Shown piece by piece: positions 46,874 through 59,230 of a stretch of DNA of 64,000 nt; the first letter of the stretch is position 1, and the number at the start of each line of letters is the position of its first letter. The translations under genes were made by a program, and so were the position numbers. The stretch is from Epiperipatus broadwayi (Eukaryota; Onychophora; Udeonychophora; Euonychophora; Peripatidae): positions 6,779,100 to 6,843,099 of the forward strand of contig JAQFVV010000022.1 in NCBI GenBank assembly GCA_028023455.1, in the 5' to 3' direction. The notes under the pieces are model-generated. The model saw nothing but the letters and a program-made list of their open reading frames with translations. It made no database searches and had not been told where the DNA came from.

Positions 46874-47551
46874 TATTATTTAAACATTCCTCTATGCATT
46901 CAAAATTAAGTGTTTAGGCACAATGAAAATAATAAAATCGATATAAATATCATGCTTAAATATTTTTAATATTTTTTTTGTATATAATTGATATAATATA
47001 AATGAAAATCAATATGGATAATTTACATTATACATATATAGTAATAATATAATAACTTTGGCACTTATATGTATTATGTATTTACAGTTAATGAGAAAAA
47101 CTTGTATAATTGAAACTATTAATTGGACTGGAAAATGTAATAAACATATATAGTAAGTAATAGAAGCTTTTTCACATTATTAAATTTAATTACTGTTCAA
47201 TTTTGAAAAATAAGTTATATTTTCAATATTCTACATGGTTTTCCATAATTTTAAATAAAAGAAATGTTTTTAATTCATTATTATTAATGTTTAAATCATA
47301 ATAAAAAATTCAACACATAATTTTATCATTTTAATGAATTTATATAAACATATAATAATAATAAAACTCTACTCTTAACTCCATTATTACACATAATTCT
47401 AATTTACTTTTTTTTAAAAAACAGTTGATTAAATTATTTATAATTAATTATATAGAAAACACTAAATTAGACCAGATATAAAAAAATACTATATTAAATA
47501 ATATTTTCTAAAACCTTAACCATAGCATTCACTAATTGTAGAACTATATTT
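46874..47551. other. AT-rich spacer
   Basis: No feature recognised. Confidence 0.5.
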
Positions 47552-47565
47552 TTAGTCATTTAATG

Positions 47566-47896
47566 TTAAAACAGGCAAAACTCACTATATATATTTTGCC
47601 GCACACAGCAAACTAGAGTAATCAATGGATGCCAGAAGGCTGTGCATAAAATCCTCATCTAGTGCCTACTCATCCAACATCCCCAAACTAGTTTCTCAAT
47701 GATGAAGGCCATAAGCCAGAAACTAGTCTGGAGATGTTGGATGAGTAGGCACTAGATGGGGATTTTATGCCCAGCCTTCTGGCATCCATTGATTACTCTA
47801 GCTTGCTGTGTGTGGGAAAATATATATAGTGAGTTTTGCCTGTTTTAACAATAGTTATACACAAGCATAAGAAGTGGTCATGTGATGTTTATTGGC
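47566..47896. mobile_element. Hairpin retroelement with 14-bp target duplication
   Basis: 133-bp arms (47564-47696 and 47718-47850) are inverted repeats with over 90% identity around a 21-bp loop, followed by a 46-bp unpaired tail. TTAGTCATTTAATG is present at 47552-47565 and again at 47897-47910, a perfect 14-bp duplication flanking hairpin plus tail. That length is typical of target-primed reverse transcription (LINE or Penelope machinery), not of cut-and-paste transposons. The loop and inner arms make a hammerhead-like core. Low arm divergence and a perfect duplication suggest a young insertion. Confidence 0.75.
47690..47735 (+). ncRNA. Hammerhead-like core at the centre of the hairpin element
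   Basis: ATGATGA (C3 changed to A), stem II GGC/GCC around CATAA, then AGAAAC, stem III AC-TA-GT with C at the cleavage position, then TGGAGATG. Stem III with two base pairs and GTC is the minimal form reported in Penelope-linked hammerheads. The opposite arm carries a mirrored GAAACTAGT on the minus strand. Confidence 0.5.
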
Positions 47897-48349
47897 TTAG
47901 TCATTTAATGCTTTTATAGTTTCTCCTAAATTATAATTAATTTAGTCATGTAGTAGATCAAGCTACAAATACTATTACAAGCTAAGATAGATTAATAAAA
48001 AATAGTTATTAAATTGGGCCCCTATCTTTACTCCTACAATCTCAAGAAGGGCTCTTAGATATAAAAGCTATAGTAAAATAATTTAATCTATTCTATCAGG
48101 ATTTCTTCACTCTGGAATTTTGAGCAGCGGCCTAGGAAACATTACAAATTGTCCTGATTTATTATGTTATTATTATACGATTGTGTCATTAATTATCTAA
48201 TAGCTAAATACAATCAATTGTTATTAATATACTACAGAGCTATATCTTATAATATTATAAATGACAGTGTGCTTAAATATTGTTAGAAGAATAGTAGCAC
48301 ATCTAATTTCCATGTCCATAAATTGGATTCAAATATGGAATAGGTGAAA

Positions 48350-48465
48350 CTAATTTTTTCCAGGTTTCAATCAGGCTTAGCATTTTTCTTTTAGGTGTCA
48401 TAGCCAACTCAACTATCTTTAATACTGCTGGGTAAATGGGTCTCTAGCTACTCTTAGAAAATAAA
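48350..48465 (-). repeat. SINE-like repeat (family B), reverse
   Basis: On the minus strand AGCTAGAGACCCATTTACCC, then GTTGAGTTGGCTATGACACC, CTAAAAGAAAAATG and GATTGAAACCTGG. It shares segment order with 12905 and 61755. Confidence 0.5.
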
Positions 48466-50150
48466 ACAAAGACTAAAAAAAAAAAGCTCAAATTCTCATT
48501 TTTCTTCTATGGGGGAAAGAAGCTGAAGAAGTTTTCTCCATTTTTTGGTTTTTATTTTACTTTGTATTAAATAATTTATTAGGTCTATCAGTTATATTAG
48601 TTCTTTAAGTAAAAATACTTTATCAAATCTAACTTGAAACAATATATAACATTATAAGATCTGAGCTAAAAAATAAATGACCCTTTGATGGAAGGGGGGG
48701 GGGGCACAAGAAAAACAATTTTCGAAGCAGTAGATTATCAGAAAGTAAAAAAGCTTTGGATTAACAGTAAGATGTTAATAAAATGGCAGAGAAAAGAAAA
48801 CGGAATATTGCACTAAAAACAAAACAAAAATGTAAATAGAAACACTAAATTACTATGCCAACTAGTTATAGCTACCTATATGGAGGCAGAATATTAAGAC
48901 AGAAACAATAACAAACAAAACAAGTTTTTTAAGGAAAAAAATAAAATTTGGAACAAAATAGAATCAAAACAAGAATAATAAGTTATTAATGGAGAAAGTA
49001 AATGTATTTAAAAGATGAAAAAATATATAAACAATTTGTATGAAAAAGGCAGATAAAGAAAAAAAAGAAATTGTGTGATATAGTTATAGATATGATAAAG
49101 ACTAAAAAAAATAAAGATTATTTTAAAAGCTATAAAATATGAGTTTGTCAGAATTAAATGATATTTGTATTATCATTTTCCCCCTATTATACTGGCAGGA
49201 GAGTGGACAATCAACTTTCTTACAACAATTTGGGTTCTTTTTTTTTTTAAAAAAAAAACCCTGATTGCAATAAAATTGAGAATTTTATAAGAATATATTT
49301 GATCACATAATGTATCTAAACGATTATATGAGTGTTATTAAATAAAGAGAGGATTCATTCCAAATATTAGAGCTATAAAATTCACCATTTTCACCTTGAG
49401 TTTTCCATAAAGTGATTTTATTTTCAATTCCAACACAAACAAATTATAATCACTATGTTTTAACAAAATTACAAAAATTAAACAGAGATAAAACCCTAAC
49501 TTATACAGAAATTTATAACATTCCCTGTTAATTCATAATCAAGATCTAACAATCACCTAACCACATATATCAAATAATTATATAAATTTGTATAAAATTT
49601 ATAGACACAAACAAACATAAAATACTTTAGACATGTTTTATGTAAATGTAACCTTGACATCATATAAACTTTTCCTCTTTCTGTTCTAACATGTTACTTA
49701 TCAATGTACCCATTATGATTTTGCTTTAAACCTTAAAATTATGTTAAAAGCAAACTTATAATAGAAGTGTTTTTATCCAAAGAGTAGTTTAGAAAGAATA
49801 AAGAGTTAAGAGATTCGAAGGAATGGTGAGAATTATATTGAGAATAATGGAAATGAAAATAAATAAATATTACTGATAGTCAGAAAGAAATTTGATTTAG
49901 TGAGATGGGATATTTTATTGAAAATTTTGCAGTAGAATAAGATACACATTGAAAGAGTTGCCTTGAAATTTTATATAAGTGACAAAAAATATTATAATAA
50001 TATGTGCAGAAGACCATTAATCCAAAACTCATGAACTTGAAAACTTCTATTTTTTAAATTTACACATTTAAATCAGCCATCATAATGAACAAAAATAAAT
50101 AGTCTATAATCTTTATAGTACACATGTCAAAAAAAAAAAAAAATTGTTAA
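48466..50150. other. AT-rich non-coding stretch
   Basis: No gene. A G10 run lies at 48696-48705 and there are A-rich segments. The stretch 48720-49130 is purine-rich with AAATAAAGA-type words, possibly a heavily decayed retroelement, but no frame is recognisable. Confidence 0.45.
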
Positions 50151-50184
50151 AAAGCCAATGAGTGCATAAATTTTGATACTTTTA

Positions 50185-50320
50185 AATCATTGATGATCTG
50201 GGCTAACTGATAAATACTGGGGTAGCATGAAATGTAACTTTGAGGTCATTTAACTTTTCAGATATACCTATTGATCTGTTTCAAGAATCTGTGGTGGAAT
50301 GAAAGTTTTAAGAATATTTT
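50185..50320 (+). mobile_element. Retrozyme-like repeat fragment
   Basis: Plus-strand fragment with the ribozyme at 50195-50247 and a decayed downstream portion (GGTGGAATGAAAGTTTTA aligning with the B-box-proximal region). Confidence 0.55.
50195..50247 (+). ncRNA. Hammerhead ribozyme, copy R6, decayed
   Basis: GATCT-ggg-CTAA, CTGATAA, stem II ATACTG/TAGCAT, GAAA, then TGTAAC in the stem III position. Most positions of the family are recognisable, but stem III and the stem I CCAA are broken. Confidence 0.5.
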
Positions 50321-52007
50321 TAAAAAATCCAATCAAAACATGAATATTTGTAATATATTGATTCTCAACTATGCACGATATATAAAACCAACAATTTTTT
50401 TTGAAATTTTATGCCAAAAGTTTACTTCAAAATAAATTAATACAGAAAAACATCCCCACAAATTATAATTTTCATAGCATAGCTGATACATTAAAATTCA
50501 GATCACTTTATGCTGTAGAAGTAATACATATTAGTTTACAATTGTTCATGATATATAACAATTCCATGCTAAGTTTTATATTAGTCATCATAATGTATCA
50601 AAAAATATATGCTTAAAGAATATAATTTCCTCAACACATTATTTTATTAATTATAAAATAGATTATGACAAAGATTTTTTATACTTATCTTTCATTCTAT
50701 TACTTTTTATAGACAAATAACTTTACAACTGTGATTCCTTTTATAAAGATAATTGTGTACTACATAAAATTGGACAGCACAGACATGTCTGCAATAAATG
50801 CAAATAAAAAGATTAAACTACTTTTTTCTTAAAATCAACAAATCATCACAGTACAATAGTAATATTAGCAAATCTTCTTTCTTAAACTTTAACTCAGATT
50901 GATCTTTTTTTCTACTTCATACTCAAAATTTATTATCAAGTGTTCATTGATTTAGTCTGGATTTTAACCTCAAATATTTTCCTTGTATATCTCATTTACT
51001 ATATGGTAACATTTCTGTAATTGTACAATCCAACAATACTCATTTCCCAAATAAAAAATAATACAAATGAATTTACAAGTTACGAGAAGAGAGACATCAT
51101 CTATATTAGAAGGCATAAATTTCCTTAAAGATTTAAAAAGTGAATTTAATTATGAAAACTTTCAACTAATAAATTTAGTTTTCCATCTTCCTTAAGTTAT
51201 AACATACACACTGTAATAGTTAGAGTAAGTGAAAACTCCACTATAAATATATTTCTCTTAAAAATGAATCAGACAATGATAAAACAAGTTAAATTATGTA
51301 AACATATATTTATTAACCAACACATAAATAAACAATATATCTACTCCACATTTGAAAAGATCATCTAGTTCTTCACACCAGTAGCACCAAAATGATAATA
51401 AATTAATTAATAAAGAAAAGGAGTACTCATCATACACCCAATATATTATAAAACCTTAAATGAAATTTTTTATTATTGTTCAAATATAATTCTGAGACTC
51501 AATTATGTTTAGTTTATATGAATTTCATTATATATAATCCTTATCATGTATCAAAGTACCGCACAAACATGAATGTACACAATATCATTTAAGTAAACAA
51601 GAATGAGATCCCTAGACAGGGTTTAAAACCAATGACCTAGCATGCATGAAGTTGTAGATTATGCATATAAAGTTTCTTGTCATATCATGTGTTGTCTGCA
51701 ATAATAACAACTTTATTAACATCAGTAATATTATAACTTGTAATTATATCATACATTCAGTTCTCTAGAAAGAGGCAAAGATGAAATATGCATGTAAGAT
51801 ACTTTGATATAAATCATAACATCTAAGATATAATCAAGTGGATATAACTGGGATTCTGATCAAAATTAAGTCATAACAATGATACATATCTCTTAGTAAG
51901 ACAGTCTGTGATTCAAATGCATGAATAAATATATATGCCCTTAAAATATTAAATAAACACATACTAATATGTAGCAAACTAATCATTATACACAAGCATT
52001 TCCATTG
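50321..52007. other. AT-rich non-coding stretch
   Basis: No gene. A minus-strand TTTTAAACCCTGTCTAGGG near 51612-51630 looks like the B-box end of a SINE but the rest cannot be followed. Confidence 0.45.
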
Positions 52008-52015
52008 CAGTAGGG
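52008..52015. repeat. hAT target-site duplication, left
   Basis: CAGTAGGG, identical to the right copy at 52362-52369. Confidence 0.95.
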
Positions 52016-52361
52016 CAGGGGTCCCGAACCTTTTTGCACTTAAGAGTACATTCTATAATACCGGCCAGGTGGCGGGCAAATTTATTTTTTCAATGTAAAT
52101 TTATAGTTGGATATACAAAAAAATATTTATTTCAAAAATAAAATTTTAACATATAATTAATGTTTATATTTTTACGCTGTAAAAGTATAGTATGCCCTAC
52201 AATTTGATTACAATATAATACAATAATTTATAAGAAATTTTAAAAATTAAATTTATTTGTATCAGATAAATAATTTTTTATCGTGATTGGATAGCGGTGG
52301 ACACACATAAAATGGTCTGCGGGCGCCATGGTACCCGCGGGCATAGGGTTGGGGACCCCTG
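52016..52361. mobile_element. Non-autonomous hAT transposon (MITE), 346 bp
   Basis: Termini CAGGGGTCCCGAACC and GGTTGGGGACCCCTG are inverted repeats with one mismatch over 15 bp. The sequence CAGGGGTCCCCAACC is a well-known terminus of hAT-superfamily elements in animals. The flanks carry a perfect 8-bp target duplication, CAGTAGGG, at 52008-52015 and 52362-52369, the length diagnostic of hAT. The interior is AT-rich and has no coding capacity, with GC-rich subterminal parts (GCCAGGTGGCGGGC; GGTCTGCGGGCGCC). It would depend on a hAT transposase in trans. Confidence 0.95.
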
Positions 52362-52369
52362 CAGTAGGG
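52362..52369. repeat. hAT target-site duplication, right
   Basis: CAGTAGGG, identical to the left copy. Confidence 0.95.
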
Positions 52370-55300
52370 AATATTAAAATATTAATAAACAAGGGGCATA
52401 CATATCATTATTTCAAAATAAGTAAGCAGGAATTCTACATCTGCATTTATATATTCAAAACAAAACAATATACGTACAAGAGAGCCCTTATTTCAGACTT
52501 TAATAATTTTATTACCTTCGTACCCATCACTAATATTGATTATATATAAAATATTTAGATACATGCACATATCACACTCAAACATCTCCATAAATAAACA
52601 ACAAAAAAATATATGCATTTAAATTCATTAAGTTACGTTAATATTTTATAACACCATTTTATAAAATTATAGCAAATATTTAACTCTTACTTATTTAACA
52701 CAAATAAAATGAAGTTCATAAATATTATTTAAATTCTGGTCATTCACATTGTCAAATGATCTCAATTATTTATTCAATCTTACCCTACATTCATTTATTT
52801 TATTACAAATTTCAAAGTAAAATTGTTTGTATATTTTTAACTCTGACAATTCATTTATTTAAATGATAAAGAATTTATTTTTTTAATTGTGTCAACAATA
52901 AGAAAACCTATGTAAAGTCTAATATGGTCAAAATAAAACTAAATTGTAGTTAAATCTTAATATTTAAATTATTCAATTATTATTATTATAAATATGAATT
53001 ACTTATAAAATACTTAAAAATATATGAAATAATAATAAATAATATACCTATAATATTTCTATATCAAAAATCCTTTGGTAAATTTTCAACAGTTTATATA
53101 TACAGTTTACTGCAACTTATACACAAATAGATATTAATTTAGCATCTGATTTTAATTTAAATTTAAATAAGCTTATGATTACAAATATATAATACTCCTG
53201 AATTATTTATTTCAGAGCTCTGGTATATCATCCTGATTGCTGACTGCAAATCCTTTCTTTTATTGTTTTAATTGAATTCTACTTACCACATTTAATACTG
53301 ACAATTCCTTTTACATGTATTCCTTTATTCTATTTGCCAAGTTTCTGAACAGAGTGAGCCAACACAATATTTTATTCTTAAACCATTCGGAGAATCTCCT
53401 TTGAAATTAATTCACATATCTAGGAAGGATCTTGTAATTTTTATCCCACCACTGAAATTAAACTTACGTTAAATATGTTGATTATAGCCATTTCAAAAAC
53501 TGCAGACAATCTAATTCCTATCAATTTTTATTAACATGCAAATGCAATTCCTTGATACATTTTTGCTTTTTAAATCATTTTTTTCAATATCAATCATAAC
53601 ACTGGGTCAATGTGTATTTCAAATTTAAAATATTTTTAAGTGTCTTACAAGTTGAAAATATTAATCACATATTATTACCTCTTAAATAATTAAATTTAAA
53701 ATTACTTTACACAATATTAAAAATTACTTTATACAATATTTTAAAAATTACTCAAAATATATTTTAACTATTAATGTATGAATAATAATAAATATTATAC
53801 ATACACATACATGCAACATAATACATGCCTATTTATTAGTGTTATGAGTTGTTTGCTTTTAAACTGTGTTTTTTTATTATTATATTCAAAGGGCTTTATT
53901 CTTCTATCACTCTGCCTAGTTTGTCTCAAAAGAATAGATATCTATGCTGTGCTACAACTTTCTATCTCTGTCTGCTATGGTATAATGAAAGATTATAATC
54001 ATGTAAAATAATTATATCAAAATAGAAATAAATGAAATATCAAAATAAAAGTAAACAATGGGCATGCCTGTAATTATTTTCAGCAAACAATAAATTTAGT
54101 AAGTTATGACATAAATACTTATTCCAAATAGCTTTTTTTGTTGTTGTTGTTGTTTATTCTTATGAATTTCAGTATTAAAAATTACTCTTAATATAGGAAT
54201 TTTATTTTTTTAAAATATATATATAAATCATGTCCACCTCTTTTAAACTTTTAATAAAAATCAATATTACTTTTTAGAATAATTGTTGTCACAGCTAAAA
54301 TTCTCCTTTAATATATTTTTAGGCCATTTTTGCTGAATTTAGTGAATAAATTTATAGGACACACTCAAGGTCAAAAAAAGATTAAGTTAAATAAATTATT
54401 AATAAGTTTTATTAAATTTATTTAAAAAATATTACCATTAAATATCTATTTATATGTATTAAATGTAAAATAATGTTAGTAATCAATGACAATAAGATTA
54501 TAATCATATCAATACATAAAACAGAAATTCATATAACATTACAGTACTAGCCAAAAAACAAATTTTACTAAAATTCTTCCACGTCCATAAACATAAATAA
54601 AAGTTTAATGTTTTTACACAACTCCTCCATGCTTAAAAAAAAATAGGTTGTAAAAATTTATAAACAATGGAAAAATATATTTTGTGAAACAAAAAAAAGA
54701 ACAACTTTTAAAATACACATGCCCATGTATACAAAAAGCCATGTAGTATAGGTACTAGCATACCTATCTGACATGCATTAAATCAAATGTTTCAACTAGG
54801 CTTACATTTTTATCTTCAGGCATATTCTTATCTAGAAAGTATAAAGTAAGGGTGGAAATTGGTTAATCCGTTACCATTCAGCAATTGAAAATTATTGGAA
54901 AGATTTTTGTCCAACAATGGTTATTAATAATTTGTTTCAAATTGGTACTATTTTTTTATTATTTAACTATACAATGAAGTGTTCAAATTATTAATCAAAA
55001 CATAGCACTTGGAATATTTCCTTCCATTAACAAACGAAGTGACGTCAATGCTGTGAAAAACATCAAACCATTTTATAATCTACAAAATTTTATATTCTTT
55101 AAAAGTGCTTATTAACTATTTAAAAAAATATATCAGTTTCTGAGAATATATATATATTTATGAAATGAAATGAAGCAATATCAAATCTTCAATGTAATAA
55201 CTTGTATTTTTTTATTTTATTCTATATGTCACTATATTTTGAAAAAAAAAAAGACCAATCACTGTAGGAAATGTGTTTTGAACCAATAATTGCTCTTATC

Positions 55301-56735
55301 AGCTATTTTAAAAACAACTGTTTATCTATACACATATATACTATTTTTATTAAATACTACTAATATTATCTGTATGATATTAAAATTTGAATATATAAAT
55401 TAGCAATTTTATTTAATAATGCATATTTATAATGACTCACTAATGCACTAGGTAAAGATACATAATACTTTTTTTTTACAATAATATCCGCTAAATTGTA
55501 CATTACTTTAATATCAAAGATATTTTATAAATGATATGTAAACAAAAATAATAGTTATAGTTGAGGATCAATAATTCTTTCAAAGACAGTTGATATGGGT
55601 AGCTGATAGCCTCAACCATGAATTCTGCAGAGATAGTTCATAGTATGGATATTGAACAATACCACTTTAATTCATTTTACATTTATAGTGCTGACTAAAT
55701 GTTTATTATATACATATATAAATAAAAGAATCCTTAAGTAGCCCATATAAAACAAAACTTTGTCAATAGCAACTCAAAAAAAAAAAACAGTGGAGATATT
55801 GTAGATTAGTGAAAGTTTGAGCAGCTTTCCATCTTTTATTTTCTAATTAAATAAGGTGTAACTATTTACTACTCACTACAGTAAAGTTAACTGTCTATTG
55901 GAAAAAGAAACCTAAGACTGATTAAATCCTCTGTCAACATGATAGGGCAGCATTGCGATGTGAAGTTCTTAATAAGCATAATTAGACATCAATTTCTAGC
56001 CACTAAACAATACATACTATAATAATCCTATAACATGAATAAATATAAGTAATTGTTAATTTTTCACACGTAATATTCCATTATAAAGACAAAATATATT
56101 ACATTCACCACCTTTCTATGAATAACTTGTCAAAGAAAGTTAACATGCTTTAGATATATAAATGTATAAAAAGTCTAACTTCACTGACATATTGAAAAAG
56201 AGAGTAAATAATGAGTAGAACAGATGCCCTAAAGACATGAATATTTCTCCAACATCTGTAGTCATTCTTAACTAAAAATGATCAAGTAGACACGTTATTG
56301 TCATAAACATCCTTTTACCTTACTTTATTATTTCTTTTCATAATGTTTTTTTTTCCTCATATTCCTTTATTTTCTCTTTTATTTACTTAAGTCCAATCAT
56401 CAAAAGTCTGTCAAGCCATTGGTTATTTCTTTGTGTTACTGTGGCAACTGAATTGGGTGCTTGTGGACTACATTTTCACCTTTTAATTATACTTACAACA
56501 ATTCTGACTTCAGTTTTTTTTTTTTTTTACCACAAAATTCATCTTTAATTTTTGCTCTTCATCTTTGTTTTTTTTTTGGAATTAAAAATGGATATATTAA
56601 TAAGTAACTACCAACAGAGATAAATTTACCTACCTCACTCATCTCAAAATATTAAGATGCAACAATAAATCCTTTGGCAAATACCAATGATTAAGAGGTA
56701 TCCTAGTATTTAGTACAGAGAATATACATACAGAC
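52370..56735. other. AT-rich non-coding stretch
   Basis: No gene or repeat family recognised over about 4.4 kb. It holds (TTG)n near 54139-54153, poly-A/T and (AT)n tracts. Short ORFs such as 53778-54011 have no signature. Confidence 0.5.
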
Positions 56736-56844
56736 AGTGTAGGTAAATATACTGGATTTGAACTCAGACTTTCAAGCTACTTCACTATCCACTATCTCTT
56801 ACTACTGATACACATGATCACACACATGCAGAAAAGATAAATAA

Positions 56845-56900
56845 TCACCAATATACATATTTCGTGCTAAACACAATTATCAGCTGGTCCAGATTACCAT
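56845..56900 (-). ncRNA. Hammerhead ribozyme, copy R7
   Basis: ATCT-gga-CCAG, CTGATAA, stem II GTGTTTAGCAC region, CGAAA, stem III ATATGTAT, ATTGGTGAT. G8 is changed to A; the rest is close to the family pattern. Confidence 0.6.
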
Positions 56901-56916
56901 CTCCCATACATATATA

Positions 56917-56960
56917 TAACTGATGATTGTGTTTAGCACGAAATATGTATATTGGTGATT
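56917..56960 (+). ncRNA. Hammerhead ribozyme, copy R8, both core boxes intact
   Basis: CTGATGA (56920-56926) and CGAAA (56939-56943) are both canonical, with GTG/CAC pairs in stem II, stem III ATATGTAT and then ATTGG. Upstream is the inverted-repeat junction and (AT)n, so the CCAA side of stem I is lost. The catalytic boxes are the best in the window but stem I is weak. Confidence 0.6.
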
Positions 56961-57085
56961 ATTTATCGTTTCTGCATATGTGTGGTCATGTGTATCAGTA
57001 GCATGGGATAGTGTGGATAGTGAAGTGGCTTGAAAGTCTGAGTTCAAATCCCCTATATTTACAATTAGGCTCCAGGTTTATTAGT

Positions 57086-58550
57086 GTCTGGTATATTTCA
57101 AATCTTACACTGTGAGGGTATAATAAATTTTTAGATTTTATTCCACATTAAAAAATAAAATGGTCTATTTAATCTGTAACTTTAAAAAAAAAAAAAAGTT
57201 AATTTTGTTAATAATAGCAATCAAATTAAAATATTAATCAAAAGGGAAGGATAAATAGGAACCTAAGATTTAAAAAGGAATTGCTGATTCCTAAATTTGA
57301 TCAAGTTCGACTCAAGAAAAGCATCTCCAGCTGTCTGTTCTAATGGTAAAAAAATTTAAAAAAAAAATCTTAATTAAAATGTGGCAGAGGAATCAGATAA
57401 GATGTTGCTAAGATATTTACAACCAGAAATGAAAATATAATTATAAAATTCTTTTAGATAAAGCTTTCAGAGTGAAACGATCATTAAAAAAAGAAAAGAA
57501 GGAGAAACAGAAAGATTGTTATTCCTCATTTAATTTTAAGAATTTTCCACATTTAAACAATTAAATTGCATTAAACGGATTTAAAGGCCAAACAAAAGCA
57601 ATAATATTAAAATGAGACCATTCTCTGTATAACTAGATTTACATAAACAAATTCGGTTGATTCTGGAAAACCGTGAAAAACTTACATTGATTCGTGTATT
57701 TAACATATATATATTACTGAAATATATTAGGACAGTTGGGGAACGACTTGACTGATTTTGAAAAGCCTTTAGATAATGAATTTTCACAAAATTATTTAAG
57801 TATTTTGATTTAGTTTATATAAATATAGTAATTAGCAAATGTTTATAATCACCATCATGACTTTGTGGCGCTACAAGCGGTCACCTTTAAAGTCCACATT
57901 ATTAACATTATATATGACTATCTTAATTACAACTAGTATATACATGACATCACACGACCATGACTGAACTAAGTTGTTCCTCTTAATGATCTCAGCTCTG
58001 ATACATGTTTATTTATATAATATTTACTTATATACACACAGATAGCATTATGCTTCTTTCACATTCAATTACAAATGGCTGACTAATAGAAAGCATACAT
58101 GCTTATTGTTTCCTCATTATTTGGCTTCTGCAGATTATTGCCCGTCCCCCCAGGTTTGTTACAATACAGAAAATAAATAATTAAAATGCTTATATGTATA
58201 TGCACGTTAAACAGCATACTATAGAAGGTATTACCAGGTTTTCCAATTGTCAGATGGTAAAACTTTTAGCAATTTTCCATCCTTGTTTTACACTCTAAAA
58301 ATAGCCAGTAACCCATTTTCTAGCCAAAAAAGGCGGATTCACTATCGTTTTATCCCATGAAACCAATACACATAAAAATTTTGAATTTATGATGCTTATT
58401 TAGTAACTTCTGTAAAAATAACACCCAATTTTATAACTCAGAAAGATTTATGATGCTTATTTAATAAATTTTATTATGTGCATCTTCATTTGAATATAAT
58501 ACATCATTATGATATTTGGAGTCTATCCAACTTGTTATCAAAATGTCAGT
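57086..58550. other. AT-rich non-coding stretch with SINE fragment
   Basis: No gene. CTCTAAAAATAGCCAGTAACCC at 58292-58313 matches the start of SINE family B. The ORF at 57581-57787 (minus) shows no signature. Confidence 0.45.
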
Positions 58551-58694
58551 AATATTTAAATACAAGTATAATGTATATACTAAACTTTAGATGTAATTAG
58601 AGGGATTTGATCACAGACTTTCAAGCTCTTTTTGGCTGTTCACTCCATCTGATATAATCGATACATAGGACCACATACATGTGAAAGAGATAAA

Positions 58695-58746
58695 CAATTT
58701 CCAACATGTGTTTCATGCTGAACTAATTATCAGTTGGTCCAGATCA
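58695..58746 (-). ncRNA. Hammerhead ribozyme, copy R9, decayed
   Basis: GATCT-gga-CCAA, CTGATAA, shortened stem II, TGAAA, stem III ACACATGT, TTGG-AAAT. The G8 change and an eroded stem II make activity unlikely. Confidence 0.6.
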
Positions 58747-59173
58747 TCATCTCTCACTCATATAATATAATCAGTGCTCAGTTTATATAAAGATAGCAAA
58801 TCTTCAAATTTTAATGGACAGCCTTCAATCTTCTCCACCTTCCAACTCTTCAGCCACTCATATTATTAAAAATCTGATGATAGAATGCTCAAAGCCCTGA
58901 TGATATCAATATTAATGTCATATACATGTTGACTTTGTCACTCTGGACACCTCCCCTCATATATAGGATCTTAATATGTCCATTTAAATTCATAAAAGGG
59001 AGATGGGCAGAATTCAGGTTGAATCTGTAATATTTGAATACAAATGTAATGTATATACTGAACTTTAGATATAATTAGAGGGGATTTGAACACAGATTTT
59101 CAAGCTCTCTTCAACTATCCACTTCGTCTTATATAACAGATGCACATGACCACATACATGTGAAAAATATAAA

Positions 59174-59230
59174 TGATCTCCAATATAGGTATTTCATGCT
59201 GAACTAGCACCCATCATTTGGTTCAGATCA
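59174..59230 (-). ncRNA. Hammerhead ribozyme, copy R10, decayed
   Basis: GATCT-gaa-CCAA, ATGATGG (two core changes), stem II GTGCTA/CAGCAT, GAAA, stem III ATAC/CTAT, TTGG-AGATC. Stem I is fully conserved in both helices although the core has decayed. Confidence 0.65.

Larger units (their letters stand above)
56740..57085. mobile_element. Retrozyme-like inverted dimer
   Basis: Partial monomers in opposite orientation meet head to head. The left (minus) has a B-box-like GAGTTCAAATCC near 56756-56767 and the ribozyme at 56845-56900. The right (plus) has the ribozyme at 56917-56960 and the B-box-like GAGTTCAAATCCCC near 57040-57053. Arms are over 90% identical. They share the family's TGGTCATGTGTATCAGTAG region. 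Both lack the far half of the monomer. Confidence 0.75.

Noticed and set aside
52328-52549. 73-codon ORF across the right end of the hAT MITE
   Set aside because: It starts inside the transposon terminus and continues into the flank, so it cannot be a conserved gene.
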